From Ursus arctos (taxonomy: Eukaryota > Chordata > Mammalia > Carnivora > Ursidae): a DNA stretch of 64,000 bases. Each line of letters opens with the position of its first letter. The first letter of the stretch is position 1. Location: positions 11,734,423-11,798,422 of the forward strand of contig NW_026622852.1 of NCBI RefSeq assembly GCF_023065955.2, written 5' to 3'. The notes under the pieces were generated by a model. That model was not told the origin of the DNA. It saw only the letters and a program-made list of their open reading frames with translations, and did not search any database. Position numbers and translations under genes: made by a program. This document shows positions 22,961 to 35,468 of the stretch, piece after piece.

Positions 22961-23459
22961 GCATTTGGCACTCTGCGGTCAGTGTACAATCCCAGCTCCC
23001 GGGAACTGGAAGAGAACTGGGGAGAGATGATTTTCTCAGGCCAGGCAGTTCCTGGGCGAGGAGGACGAGAGCCAGTGTTGCAGTCACAGCAGGTATTATT
23101 AAACGTGTGTGTGTTTGTGTTCAGTAGACACGTGTTCACATGTAAGTGAGGTATGTATGACAGACTGCATATCAAAAAATGCACGGCATGATATCTCTCA
23201 TAGTCGGTGACTTCCCTAAAGGACCTCTCAGTCTTGCAGACATTCAAACTGGGTGAATCCAGTACAACTTGGAAACTGGTGCCAGAAGGGGCAGAGGACA
23301 CGGCTTCTGTCTGGGTCTGTGCACACCCACCCATATCAGGCCCAGGCACTAAGTGGACTCGGAGTTTCGTCAGAGTCAACAAATAATTTTGTCTGCCCTA
23401 AACTTCTGCACCTGACTCCATGATCACTTTCACTAATGGCTTATTCTTTTTTCAACTAG
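22961..23459. other. Unassigned DNA
   Basis: No gene is seen. A minus-strand frame of 158 codons (22906-23382) is the longest outside L1. It runs through a repeat fragment and a gtgtgtg-rich stretch and has no motif. Confidence 0.4.
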
Positions 23460-23625
23460 TCTGATCCAGTGGTTCTCAACCCTCTCTGCTGAGTTAGCAT
23501 CTCTTGGGTGAGCTTTAAAAAAATCCAGAGCCCACGCCTCTCCAGACCAGTTGAAGGAGAAGCTTCCCAAGTGACACCAGCATGCAGCCTGAGCTGAGTA
23601 CCAGTAGCCCACCCTTTGCTTAAAT
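23460..23625 (+). repeat. MER5A-like hAT-Charlie MITE
   Basis: 'ccagtggttctcaaccctctctgctgagttagcatctcttgggtgagctttaaaaaaatccagagcccacgcctctccagaccag' matches the left half of MER5-type MITEs. 'aagtgacaccagcatgcagcctgag' is the right half. Confidence 0.65.
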
Positions 23626-24019
23626 GGCATCCACTCCCCCTTCAATGGGTGTGAGCTATGCTAGTCTTCTTGTTTTAATGGCCCGTCCCTGTACCGGTTG
23701 GGTTTCTTCTTGTTAGCCGTCTGGAGAGGCCTGAGCCAGGAGACAAAAAGCTAAAATCAGTTGAGAACGTTTATTCTCAGATTTAATCCGTGTCTTTGGT
23801 GAAGCGAAAGCTCAGTACTCTCCCAGAGCCTGTGCCACTCACATTTTCTCTCTGGTGTTTCCCTTTTCCTCCACGAGGGGGGTGAAGGGAGGGGCTTAGT
23901 GTTCGGTGTTCCGTGTCCTGGGATGCTGATAACTACCACCGCACATAACTAAAATTGTGACATTCAGGGTGTGTCTTGAACAGCGTCACTTCTCTAGGCT
24001 GCTGCTTTCAGGCAGTGAA
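23626..24019. other. Unassigned DNA
   Basis: No gene or repeat is recognised. Confidence 0.4.
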
Positions 24020-24240
24020 ATGGCGGTTTAGAGACGGATCGTGAGCCGCCGAGGCTTTCCCGTGAGTTCCCGTGAGTTCCCGTGAGTTCCCGTGAGTTCC
24101 CGTGAGAGGTGGGAGCAGCCCCACCAACCCGGAGCTCCCCGAGGCGCATGCTCACCGGCCGGTGCCCTCTCGTCCTTGCCCTCTGCTAGGGGCTGCTATG
24201 GAGGGAGAGGACGTGTGCGTCCAGGCGAAGGGCTGTTTTC
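24020..24240. other. Short CpG-rich patch
   Basis: I count about 19 CpG dinucleotides in 220 bp, against a CpG-poor background in nearly all of the window. It includes a 10-bp minisatellite and the downstream ccggagctccccgaggcgc and accggccggtgcc blocks. It is smaller than a typical promoter island and no first exon or open frame with a recognised product starts here. Confidence 0.5.
24057..24106. repeat. 10-bp minisatellite, unit cgtgagttcc
   Basis: Four exact units at 24061-24100, preceded by a partial ttcc and followed by a partial cgtgag. Each unit contributes one CpG, so the array itself accounts for five of the local CpGs. Confidence 0.97.
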
Positions 24241-25514
24241 TATTTTACTGTGCTGCTTTAAAACAAGGACACGTTTAGCTGAACCGTTAAGTCAGATACG
24301 TCCTATTAAGGCCTTTTCCAAAAGTACTTTTTGTATAGGCTCCCTACTCATAGTCCGTATATTTACATCATATTAAGGAATGGGCAATTGGCTCTTGGAC
24401 TTGTTTCTTCAGAATTGGAATGGCTAAAACTTCCAGGAGGCTCTGACAGTTTGCCTGTTGTGATTGGGTTTGCAGCAATCCACAGCAGAATGGCCTCTGT
24501 TGAGATTACATAAAAAATAAGTTTGTGCAACTTGGTCTCATGGCCAACTGATCATGCGGAGTCATGGGCTAAACACAGTTCATTTAATGTTATATTGAAA
24601 AATTTTCTGCCCCAAATAGTTGTGCTCAGAGCTGGATATATTGAGGATACGAAATGCTTTTTTACCCTGAAGAAATTAAGGATTTTTCTTTCCCTTTAGC
24701 TCATCTGTTGAATTTAAAATGGAACCTCGTGTTTGCCAGGCTGACTTGCACTTGTATGTAAACACCTGAGGAAGTTAGATATTTAGAAATATATATTTTT
24801 TGAATTTGGAATTTGAAAGCAGCCCTCTTCATGGTCAAACTTTATTATAGAAACCTGTTAAAGGAACTTTGATAAACAGGTTTGACTCTCCCCCACCCAG
24901 ATAGGTTGGAAGCAACAAGTATTTTCATTTTGAGTCATACTTTCTCAAGTGAAGAGACAGTCTGTTGACGGATGAAACACAGTGATATTTTAAGCTGCTT
25001 TGACATTCCCTAGGAAAGCATTGTCAGGAACAGAGCCCTGAAGTTTGAGAGGTTTACATGCTTTCGTGATTCTTCACTATCTCTCCTGACATAGACGTTT
25101 CAAGAAAGCAGATAAAATTATTCCAGGTTCCAAGCAAAGGAGTTGTCATCTGGAATTGAGATCGAAAGGAGGTTGGTAAAAACATGAATTGTTTTCAGTA
25201 ACACATAAGCGGAAATACAATTTAACCAAACCTTTTTAGTGCTAGTAAATGTAAGACACGTAAAATTCCTGTGGAGGCAGCCGCCTTGCTTTTAATTCAC
25301 AATAATGTAAAAAATAACAAATTTTTAGTAAAGCAGCTCTTTTTGGTGGATGGAGATCTAAGAGACCCACTGACACAGGAAGATGTTCTGTTTCTCCACT
25401 ATCCGTACCCACACAGTAAACAGATCCCAGCTTCGGCTGCTTCTGCATCACCCTGTTGGGGCTGAGGTGGGTACGGAGCTGGTGAAGGCACCGTCCCTGC
25501 CCTGAGTGGGCAGC
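24241..25514. other. Unassigned DNA
   Basis: No gene or repeat is recognised. Overlapping frames on both strands at 25242-25541 are treated as noise. Confidence 0.4.
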
Positions 25515-25690
25515 ATTACTGAGCACTTCACGAGCAGTCATCTCCGTAGTCCAGTGGTGTTAGGAGTGGCATCCCCATTTATCGACACGCCAGTGGAAGT
25601 GCAGAGATGTCATAGCTTCCTCAAGATCACAGTTTCTAAGAGGAAGGATTAGGATTTGAACCCACGCTGTCCAGCCTGAGCATCAAGTAG
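25515..25690 (-). repeat. MIR SINE, antisense
   Basis: 'catccccatttatcgacacgccagtggaagtgcagagatgtcatagcttcctcaagatcaca' is a decayed reverse MIR core. It is followed by 'aggattaggatttgaacccacgctgtccagcctgagc'. Confidence 0.65.
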
Positions 25691-26448
25691 TTTAGATGAA
25701 ATTTTTCTGGGATTTTGTGAGGGAGGGTTGAGACCGAAGAGGAGGAGCAAAGATGTTCAGGCTTGTGTTTCAGCAAATCCATTGAGCACTCTTTTTGGGT
25801 CATGGACTTTACCTATAAAAGTCTGACAGGTAGGAAGGTGGCAAATCAAATGCCTGCGGAAGGCAGGCGGGGAGGAGCGGAGCCTGCACGGGGACAGCGG
25901 TGAGCTGGAAAGCCTCCCGATGGGGCAGCCTCTGCAGCGCTAGCCCTGGGAAGCTGAGGCCAGCATGGCTGATCTTGAGGAGGGCAATTAATTAGAGGTT
26001 TAAAAAAACATCTGTGGGTCATGAAAATAGGTCTTTGGGCCATATCAAGTTCATGAGTCTCTAATGAGCAACCGTGGACGTGTACTTGAAAGCACTTTGG
26101 CGAGAATTATTGAGCATGTGGGAAGAATGGTTTGTTCTCTAAAAGAAAGGTACCGATCATATTACAGAGCTCCGGCTGAGCTCTGTGAGGCTGCCGCTTG
26201 AGAAGGGCACGTGCTTCCTAGCACATCCCTGCTTGGGCTGTCCTTGGTGGATGGGTGACTCTTGGAAACCACAGCAAGAACTATTGCAATGTGCTGCACC
26301 AGCACTTTTCCCTGAGTCATTTCGCTGTTTCTGAACATTCCAGGCTCCTAACAAAGGTGCTTTCTGATGGAGGTGTACCGCACAAGTATTTATTTGTAAG
26401 TTAGGGTGGAACCCCTGGTACCACTATATCGGATTCTGTTATGGTATC
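25691..26448. other. Unassigned DNA
   Basis: No gene is seen. A small GC-rich run with about seven CpGs lies at 25855-25945. Confidence 0.4.
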
Positions 26449-26638
26449 ACCTATATGCAGTTTTTTAATGGGGGAGGGGCAAAGGGAGAGGGAGAGAGAA
26501 TCCTAAGCAGGTTCCACGCCCAGCATGGAACCTGACACAGGCTCCATCTCACACCCTGAGATCATGACCTGAGCCAAAATCAGGAGTCGAACCCTTAACC
26601 AACTGAGCCACCCAGGTGCCCCACCTGTCTGCAGTTTT
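26449..26638 (-). mobile_element. Older SINEC-type SINE, antisense, with diverged TSD
   Basis: The body at 26465-26622 reads ggggcacctgggtggctcagttgg on the minus strand and ends in a purine-rich (plus strand) ggggcaaagggagagggagag region. The 3' aaataaataaa tail is missing. The duplications acctatatgcagtttt (26449-26464) and acctgtctgcagtttt (26623-26638) differ at two bases. Confidence 0.88.
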
Positions 26639-28599
26639 AACTCTATAGGCGTGGATTTGATATGAGGCCCCAGCTTATTCTCACTGTACAACTATGAGGA
26701 AGCTCTGCCTTTTCAAAATTCAGCTTCCTCAGGGTTTGAAAGGGTTCAGTATCTAAATGCACATAAGGGTTTGGCATACAGCAAATGATAGTTTCCTTTC
26801 TTTTCACCCTTTTAATTGATTTCTTGATTTATAGAAGTGGTAACAGATGAGCTTTCTGAAGACCAGTGCTGCATGTGAGCACAGGGCTTCGATTCTGTTT
26901 ACACTGTGTTCTGGCTGACAGGCACCTGCTAGGGCTTTAGAGGAATAAAAGATGGGAGTTAAAGGCCTCTTACTCTTCTCAAAGCATTTGATTTACGCTG
27001 AGAGACACATAAAAGCGTTTGTTTGACTGTGGGATTAGTTTAAGTGATTAATGTGTTTGGAATGACTATGATGACTTTACCAAGGCTGAAAGCATCCTGA
27101 AATGGGAACTGAGAACTTTGGGGAAACCTTCAGACTGGTCAAGCACATACTTTAGGAAGCCAGGGTGTAAACATTGTGATGGTGGAATAATGTCTGGATT
27201 TTAGTGGCAGGCTGGGGAGGGGGAAGTGGTAGGTCAGGGAGACGAGTATAAATTTCACACAAGGTTTTTAAGAAAGCCAATCTAGAGTAAATTTTCTAAA
27301 GTTTTGTTTTAAGTTGTATTCTATAAAATAGCTTGCTGACTCACAGGTAGAACTGTGATAAAAATAGGGTAGCGCTTTCTCAAAAGGAGTCCTTTTATGT
27401 TATAGGAACACTTTTTCAAATGAATATATTATAATTAGTTACCTCTTTCTTTAAGTTGTGGGCTCTTTACACTAAAGTTAATACAGTTAAAAAATTACCG
27501 TGTGGATAGAGAGATGTTAATAATACCAGAGCATTAAATAAGGCTCTCATTTCTTTTTGGTAAAGGTTATTTTCTTAAATTGGCAATTAACTGTTTTTCC
27601 CCTGTTTCTCTAAGACTGTGCTTCCTCATTATGGCAAATTTCATTTCATGAAAAATGAAAATAACTTTTTAAATTAGTTTTTGATGTTCACAGTATAGAC
27701 CTTATATAATAAATATAACCTTGCAACTAGAAGATATGCTTTATCAATCTGATTTCATAAAGTTTAACAACCATTTTGCTGTAGGAAATACATGAGTAAC
27801 TCCATCTGATTTTGACTGTCTTGTAATAAATAAATAGGCGAGTAGCTTTTTACAAATCTTCTAAACTTGTTTCTGAAGCTGTTTTTAGGGAAATAGATCG
27901 TAAGTTCTATATTTGTTGAATATTTTCATTATTATGAAAGTAACCCCTGAAGTTAATTTTTATGGCATAAGTATGGGTTCATGATAGACATATAATATAT
28001 TTTGGTTTCTTTTTTTCATTTTTCTTTTGGTTGGAATTGTTCATAAAAACTAAAATACATTCTACAGCAAAATAAGCTTTCTCGTATCCTGGGGTCACTA
28101 CAATTTAATAGAAAGGAAAGCTCATTTAGAACTTGGCTGGCTCCAGTTCCTTCCGGCTGCAGCATAATCAGACCTTGAACGTTCATGTCATCACAGTAGT
28201 ATACGTGAGATGTGTGTGAAGTGAGTTTGGGACATCATACCTGGGACTCCATGACTACTAACCAGAGCTCCCTGTTATTAAGCCTATGATCTCATTCTGA
28301 CATTCTCGTAGGAAGCTGGTATATCCCTGAGACATGGACTCAAGCTTTTACTGCCTCTCAGAACATGTCCAGTTACCTTTGGTCGCTGAAGTGTTCCAAA
28401 GTTCCCTGGGAACTGGCCATGCCTTCACTAAACCCTGGTAGAAGAGGATGAGAAGGGGCCTTGCCTTGACCTCTATCTTCAGTACCCACAGAGGAGACAG
28501 CAGGAATTGCCAGCCCCCAGACTCTGCCCAACTTCTCTTGTCTATTGTGTCCATCAGGGGAATCGGAGTGATAACTTGCCTATCTCAACACATTTCCCA
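26639..28599. other. Unassigned DNA, AT-rich in its centre
   Basis: I recognise no gene or interspersed repeat in about 2 kb. Confidence 0.4.
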
Positions 28600-28770
28600 C
28601 ACCACAAAGTAATACAATACTTCATGGTTCTTTAAACTCCTTTTGCATGCATTATCTTATTTCACCCTGGACACAACTCTGTGAGGTCTACAGCCACTGG
28701 TGTTGGCTCCAGCTGTACCTGTGAGGAAATTGTCTCAGAGGAGGAGGTGCCTGGTGGGAGCTTTTGCAGG
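28600..28770 (-). repeat. MIR-like SINE fragment, antisense (weak)
   Basis: 'gcattatcttatttcaccctggacacaactctgtgaggtctacagc..gtacctgtgaggaaattgtctcagaggaggagg' has the order of an antisense MIR 3' part and core, with large divergence. Confidence 0.4.
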
Positions 28771-28989
28771 CGCAGAGCTGGCATACAAGGCAAGCCTATG
28801 ACCCATCTGTGTGTAGGGAAGACCACACACATGTTCAATGGTGGCATTGTCTCTTGTCCTCTCTCTGAAGAACTGTGCATGGTAGGACAGGGAGGAAAGC
28901 CCTTCCTGGGATACTCTTTCAGATATGTTAGGAGTCCATATATGTGGTACAACATCTATAGTGTGGGAAGGACACAAAACCCCCTTAGC

Positions 28990-29130
28990 CTTGCCAAACC
29001 TGGGAGCCTGCCGTAAACACAGAATCTCAGGCTCCACCCCAGGCATAAGGAATCCTAATCTGCACTCTAGTAAGTTCTTGAGGTGATTTTTATGTACACC
29101 ACGTTTGGGAAGCACTAGTTCTAGAATACA
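28990..29130 (+). repeat. MER5A-like hAT-Charlie MITE
   Basis: 'gggagcctgccgtaaacacagaatctcaggctccaccccaggcat..ggaatcctaatctgcactctagtaagttcttgaggtgatttttatgtacaccacgtttgggaagcact' follows MER5A from its middle to the right terminal repeat. Confidence 0.65.
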
Positions 29131-29259
29131 GAGGCTGAGAGATCCTACAGCTGAAAATAAGGTCAGAGGTATGTGTACATGTGTATGTCTGTGAGGATGC
29201 ATTTCATTTTGTGTGTGTTTGTCAATGTGAGCATGTGTTCATCTCATTTTACTTTTGTA

Positions 29260-29640
29260 AAAATGACAGATTTAATGAGATACAGTTCACAGACCCTATA
29301 ATTCACTCAAAGTGTACAGGGAAATGGTTTTTAGTATATTCACAGACTCGTGCAACCATGAACACAGCCAATTTCAGAATATTTTCATCACCCCAGAAAG
29401 AAACCCCATACCCACTAGCACACACTGACCATGTCTCCCAAAGCCTACCCCTCTTCCTGAAAGCCCCTGACAATCACTCATGCACTTCAGCCTTTATGGA
29501 TTGGATTTGCCTATTCTCTACATTTCGTATATGAAAGAAATCATGCAATATGTGGTCCTTTGTGTCTGAATTCTCTCAGCATAATGTTTTCAAGCTCCAT
29601 CCGTGTTGTAGTGGGTATCAGTACTTCCTTCTGTTGCTGT
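29260..29640 (-). mobile_element. Old L1 3' region, antisense
   Basis: 'gagatacagttcacagaccctataattcactcaaagtgtacagg', 'gcaaccatgaacacagccaatttcagaatattttcatc', 'aaccccatacccactagca' and 'gcataatgttttcaagctccatccgtgttgtag' match the familiar reverse-complement L1 (L1M-type) 3' region. Confidence 0.65.
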
Positions 29641-31229
29641 CATTTTACCTGCGTTAAATTTACTGTGAGCAGGAATAAGGAGATGCTGCCTTTTCTCTTA
29701 TCCTTGATGAGCTTGAGACAGTCTTGTCATTGTAGAATAAGAGATGACAGGAGAGATTTCTTAGTGTAACCATTGCTGTTCTAACGCCACAAGATCGAGG
29801 ATCTGGGAACTGTGCGACAGTGAAATAGTAGGAACATCGTTACATGCTTTCAACTGAAGAAATAAAATATTAGTGTTTTCCATTTTCCTTCTAAGTGAAG
29901 TTTTAATTCCTTAATTTTCAACCACTATTTCCATAAAAGCAGTTAGGTATGCTGTCCATGCTCTGCTGAAAACTGTGCTTGTCTTTACAAAATATCCAGC
30001 TGATGTTGGTGAAAATTAAAATGACAAAATATTGTGTTCAGATAAATAGCAACAATGGCTATATTTTTGGCAAGAAACCACACGATTGTCCCTCCCCCAA
30101 GCAGTCTGTTCCCTTCCGTTCTGAATGTTTGGTAATTTTCAGCGTCCCGAGGAAGACAGCATTTTTTCCTTTGTTGTCTGTGCTAAGCTCTGAAAATTGC
30201 ATTTGTCAAATAAAGGACAAATTTGTTTTCCTTTAAATATCTAAAGACCTTTAAAGGAATCTGTCATACAGAATACCTTACCAATTTGGGGACAATCTTT
30301 GCTTGGCTCTTGGGCCTTCCAGTGATCATTTCATAATGCATGCAGTGTGTGGTGACCAGGAAAAGAATGGCGGGAAAATGTTTTTGTACCCATATAAGTC
30401 ATTTAGCATTTCAGTGCTCTGTTGGTTGTTGGTCAAGCATTTGGAAATGCTTATTTTGGTTTTAGCAACATGAAAAGCTTTCCCTTTCCTTCTTTTCTCC
30501 TCCCCGACTAGGCTCACGTTAATGCCACTATATAACCAGTGCCTCATTTGGCTGGCTGCCTGGTAAACCAAACGACTGACAACAATACTGGAGATCTTGT
30601 GTGGCCACTTTCTAAAGGGTTCTGTGCTTCTCTTATACTCTTGTCTCCCTCTCCTTCTTTGGTGGGTAGTCTCAATTATTTGGCTCTGTTTGAGAAGGCT
30701 CTGGGCAAAATGCCACTCATCTATCTTTTCAACTTTTGGGGACATGCTTTCCTAACGGAGTTCTTTGGGATGTAAGGTTCTTTCTTTAACCTGACTACTC
30801 TTTTCCTAGGTGCTATAAAATGCTGATCATTCTCAGCAAATCACAAAACATTCTGTTTTTCTTCAGTGTCTTGACAAAGTTGCTGTGGTGTGTATGTATA
30901 TTTGTGTGTATAATGCTGAGAGTGCATGGTTCCAAGAAGAGAAAAAAGATAAAAACCCTTGCCCCCTTTTGACTTGGAAATTAATATAGCTGCATTAGCC
31001 AGATACCTCTGCTGGAGGAAATAGGAAAGATTGGCTTGAATCCTATGTCAAGGAAATTGACTTGGCTGGATTTCAGGTAGCAGGATGGGCTGGTCCACTA
31101 AAGATCTGTGTCAGTATCTTTAGTGGCCCTGGAATTGGGACAGGATAACTATTTTTTGTAGTAGGTCAAATCAAACTCTGGGGGAAAAGGGCAGGAAACC
31201 AGCATTCAGTGAGATTCTATGTGTCAGGG
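29641..31229. other. Unassigned DNA
   Basis: No gene is recognised. Opposed frames of 139 codons (-) and 78 codons (+) overlap at 30326-30775 and have no motif. Confidence 0.4.
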
Positions 31230-31420
31230 AGCGTTGTATAACCCTATGTACATTCTTGTGTAATAGAACAACCCTGTGAGCTATGTATTGCTATTATTCT
31301 ATTATTATTTTCACCACCACTGCTTTATGAATGGGGAAACTGAGGCCCAGAGAAATTAACTAAATTTGCTTAAGTTCTGTGCCTGGGCAGTAGGCGATAG
31401 AGGCTGCTGTCCCCAAAGCT
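31230..31420 (-). repeat. MIR SINE, antisense
   Basis: 'aacaaccctgtgagctatgtattgctattattc..ttttcaccaccactgctttatgaatggggaaactgaggcccagagaaattaac' is the reverse MIR core and 3' part. Confidence 0.8.
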
Positions 31421-33108
31421 GCTGTCTTTTTTCTCCCAGGTGTGGTTTGTCTTTGCTCTTCTCTGCTCATGCTCTTTAAAGGGTGCAGTTGTTATGATGG
31501 CGACAGGCTGATGGAAAAACAATCAGATGCAGGACAAAAATACAAGATCCCTTAACAGATTCAAATTTTTCTGCACCCAGATCACTATACAGTAGCATTT
31601 CAGTGTACAGGGGCCTCTTCCCTGACCTCCAGGGACCTACAGAGGTGCCAGGCTGCCCATGACACCCATTGATTAGGGAGAGAGCCCTGTCAGATTCACC
31701 TGAGAATGCCCCCTCTCCCTGCTGCGAGGGTCCTCTGTTACCGTGGCCCTTTTAAGCACTCTGGCTGTGTGGTGCCTGCTCACAGGTGCTAAGTGACTGA
31801 TAGTAACACACAGCTGAGTGTTTCTTGCTTAGTTTGGAGAATCAAAGATTGACATCCTGATGAGCACCCCCCAGCAGGCGGAGGCTATGGACATGCCCAA
31901 AGTCTGTTTTGCAGAAAGTGTTTTCTGATACGTTTTAGCTGTTCTCAAACCATATAATTTACCAGCTATATTTTCTGTGAATAAATTCGGCCTTTAAGAA
32001 AAACCTGTGTAATCTTTCCATCAGTAGCCTTTCCCCTTATAATACCTTATTCTTTATTCCCTCCATGAATACATGCTCATTGTGGAAAAACTTAGAACAA
32101 AAGTTAAATGAAAAAAAAAAAAGCCACTACCCCATTATGAAGAGATCCTTATTAAAATAATTCTGTATTTCTATTTCCTATAGAAAAATATTAATGCTAA
32201 TTTGTAGACCTCAGTCAAATAGCAGTGTAGTAATTTTAATCAGTTGACAGTTTAATAGTTTAAAAAATAGTTTTCCACAATTTTGCTTTTCCGTACTGCT
32301 TGGTAGGTTGTAGTCCTGTGAATAAGAAAGGTAAAACTTATGCTTAGGTGCAGGACCCCAGTATGAATCAGGAGTATGAGGCGGTCCGCATTCTGCCTTC
32401 TCCAGGTCTCTCTAATTAATGTGGCAGTGGAGAGCTACCCTCCCATCATTCTGTTTATCCCACATCAGTCTTAATGTTTTGAGGAAAATTCATTTACTAA
32501 GCTGTTGTGTATATACCTGTATCATACAGTGGATGAAGCTCTTAGGTTCCTAGAAAAAACATTAACGGGGAAGCTTTAAGGTTTTTTACAATAGAAATAC
32601 AACACTGGCAAAGAGGCTTGATGGCTTTCTGTGATACCCCCAATGAATCAGTGACCCATTTTTTAGGAAGGTGGCAGCTGCATTTTGTTCCATTGGGTAG
32701 GCGGGGACATACATGGGTACAACTTCAACTGTAGCTAATTAGTTGTAGTAATACTTTTTAAAAATTGGCAGATTTCTCCTTGTTGAGTCCCAAATGGTTT
32801 CTGTATACACTAAACTAATAAAAGAAGCTGTTGTATTTTTTTTTTTTTTTTGTGGAGGTGGTATTCTTATTTTTATTTTTGCGAAGCGGCGGAGGGGGAA
32901 GGGAAGAGGCTGAGGGTCTGAGAGTTGGAGGAGCTACAAATGGAAAGCAAAGTGGATAGGTAGGTTATGGACGTATATGAAATCATGAGGGGGGAATAAC
33001 ATATTGTCACTGTTCATCAAAAAATCTTTTCTCATTATTGAAAAAACAAGAAGCTGTCACTATCGGCATCATATCATTGATAACAGTAAGTTCCTTGTAT
33101 TGCCTCTT
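31421..33108. other. Unassigned DNA with a possible old L1-like patch
   Basis: No gene is seen. About 32040-32200 ('tgctcattgtggaaaaacttagaacaaaagttaaatg' then 'cactaccccattatgaagagatcc') resembles an old LINE 3' end, but not securely. A T run of 16 lies at 32837-32852. Confidence 0.35.
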
Positions 33109-34010
33109 GTTTTTAAATTTTTTAGTATGTTATGTTAGTCACCATACAGTACATCCTTAGTTTTTGATGTAGTGTTCCATGATTCATCATTTGCGTATAA
33201 CACCCAGTGCTCCGTGCAATATGTGCCCTCCTTAATACCCATCACCAGCCTATCCCAATCCCCCCCACCCCCGGAAACCCTCAGTTTGTTTCCCAGAGTC
33301 CATAGTCACTCGTGGTTCATCCCCCCTTCTGTTTACCACCCTTTCATTCTTCCCTTCCTTCTCCTACCGATCTCCCTGCTATTTCTTATGTTCCATAAAT
33401 GAGTGAAACCATATGATAATTGTCTTTCTCTGCTTGACTTATTTCACTTAGCGTAATCTCCTCCAGTCCCGTCCATGTTGCTGCAAATGTTGGGTAATCG
33501 TTCTTTCTGATGGCTGAGTAATATTCCATTGTATATATGGACCACATCTTCTTTATCCATTCGTCTGTTGAAGGGCAACTCGGCTCCTTCCACAATTTAG
33601 CTATTGTGGACAATGCTGCTATGAACATTGGGGTGCATCTGACCCTTCTCTTCATTACGTCTGTATCTTTGGGGTAAATACCCAGTAGTGCAATTGCTGG
33701 ATCATAGGGTAGCTCAATTTTTAACTTTTTGGGGGACCTCCACACTGTTTTCCAAAGTGGCTGTGCCAACTTGCATTCCCACCAACAGTGTAAGAGGGAT
33801 CCCCTTTCTCCACATCCTCTCCAACATTTGTTGTTTCTTGCCTTGTCCATTTTTGCCATTCTAACTGGTGTAAGGTGGTATCTCAATGTGGTTTTGATGT
33901 GAATTTCCCTGATCGCTAATGATTTTGAACATTTTTCATGTGTCTGTTAGCCATTTGTATGTCTTCTTTGGAAAAGTGTCTGTTCATATCTTCCGCCCAT
34001 TTTTTGATTT
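33109..34010 (-). mobile_element. 5'-truncated carnivore L1, antisense
   Basis: The 3' end lies at the left: 'agtatgttatgttagtcaccatacagtacatcc' is the reverse complement of the L1 terminus seen at 42803 and 50716. To the right come the 3' UTR and the last about 170 codons of ORF2. The break is near 34010 ('tgtctgttcatatcttccgcccattttttga'). No certain duplication was found at the ends. Confidence 0.9.
33386..33886 (-). pseudogene. L1 ORF2 C-terminal remnant
   Basis: An open frame of 166 codons encodes the C-terminal part of L1 ORF2p. It includes the Cys-rich segment near residues 22-41 (CWRGC..., HCWWEC) and the conserved 'LLGIYPKD' and '[10 protein letters not shown]' peptides. In an intact L1 this region follows the reverse transcriptase and helps bind RNA. 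Endonuclease and reverse transcriptase domains are absent, so it is a dead fragment of a mobile element, not a host gene. Confidence 0.9.
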
Positions 34011-34339
34011 GATATTAATAGAGCCTGCTGTTTTAGTAGATTATCGCATCTTTAATTTTTGTTCTAAAGAGACTGGTAAAAATAGTTCCATGTACTTATT
34101 TTTTCCTCCTAATTTTCTTTCTGAGTATATAATACAGTCAGCATAATGTAAAATGTTAGCTACTGTTGTATCTGTTCTACTCTGCCTGGCTGGTCTCCTT
34201 CAGCAGAGCCAACCAGTGTTATGTTATCCCGTGTTTCCATCCAAAGATAGTCCATGCATATGTTGGCAAATGTGCATATGTTTTCTTCCCCTCCCTTCCT
34301 TCCTTTCTTACACAAATGCTGGCATGCAAAATATAATAC

Positions 34340-34600
34340 TCTGTGTCTGTTTATTTTCACTTCATGTACCTTGTAGATTATTCTCTGTCAGTACATTATG
34401 AGTTCCTTCATTGTTTCATGGTTGGGTGGCAATCTATTGTATTATTAGTATTATTTGATTATTATGTGTTATTATGCCATAATTTACTTAACCACTGTGC
34501 TATTGTTTAAGATGTTTAAGATGTTTTCATTGTGCTCTCTTGAACAGGGCTGCAGCTTATAAAATTGTGCACATAGGTAGATCTGTTCAGAAAGAAGTAG
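34340..34600 (-). mobile_element. Old LINE fragment, antisense (L1M-like)
   Basis: 'ttttcacttcatgtaccttgtagattattctctgtcagtac..gagttccttcattgtttcatgg' followed by 'ccataatttacttaaccactgtgctattg' and 'gaacagggctgcagctta' resembles the antisense old-L1 3' UTR also seen near 36660. Confidence 0.45.
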
Positions 34601-35468
34601 AAACCAATAGCTGAAAGGTGGTAGTCCCTGGATGTTAGAGCTCTGTCATTGTTTCACAGACTGGTGCTCCTTGGAACCCTCATCAGGAAGGCAGATGTTA
34701 TCGGAACAGAAAGAAAACAGGATTTAATAGCCAAATAAGTTTGGGAAATGTGGTATTTCCTATTTTCTCTTGGCGTTTCATAGAAGAATTAGCATATTAA
34801 GGACTTAAGGAACTTATCAAAAACTAACAGTGTGCTATGTTTTGGGTAATTTAACATAATAATAAAAAAGAAAGGAAAATTATAAAAAGTACTTACGTGG
34901 TTTTAACAATGGCAGCAGAAAACTATCAAAGATAATTTTTCAGACTGATTTGAGCATCGCATATTGCAAGATGCTTATTAGCATCTGTCAAGATGGTTTC
35001 AGGGAAAAACCAGTTTGGGGAATGTTGACCTGTGTGATTCCTCCCTGTCTCCCAAATTCCACAGATAGCGAAAACTAGCTAAACATTTTTTTTTCAGCCA
35101 ATAAATTGCTTGCTTTTGGAGTCCTGTTTCTTGACACCTGTAGCTTTCTTACCTCTCTGATCCTAATGCTTAATGTGAGAAATGCCTTGTTTGGAAAGTT
35201 GTATGTCAGGACCATCTTGTGTTGATGGGCATGAAGGCAGGTGGCCTCGGATGTTCTGGATGGACCCAGTGTGAACTGAAGCTGGGAATAGTGAAATCAC
35301 GTGCTTGGGGACAAAAGCAAGAAGTTCATTTTGGCTGGGGGGTTTATTAGGAGATAGAGGAGAGTGGTGAGACTTTATAAAGTAAGTGGTGTTTCAGCAG
35401 AAGTTGCAATTGGGAGTCCTGGTGTGGAAGATGGAGTGGAAAGCCCCAGATATTCTTTTGGTCTAGTG
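34601..35468. other. Unassigned DNA
   Basis: No gene or repeat is recognised. Confidence 0.4.

Noticed and set aside
22906..23382. 158-codon minus-strand open frame, longest outside L1
   Set aside because: It spans an ancient repeat fragment and a gt-rich stretch, has no domain or signal, and lies in unassigned DNA; a chance frame is more likely than a gene.
24057..24106. CRISPR-like short direct repeats
   Set aside because: Units are 10 bp, directly adjacent with no spacers, in mammalian DNA; this is a minisatellite.
28735..29202. 155-codon minus-strand frame with an opposing 111-codon plus frame
   Set aside because: Both overlap a MER5A-like MITE and each other; no family motif.
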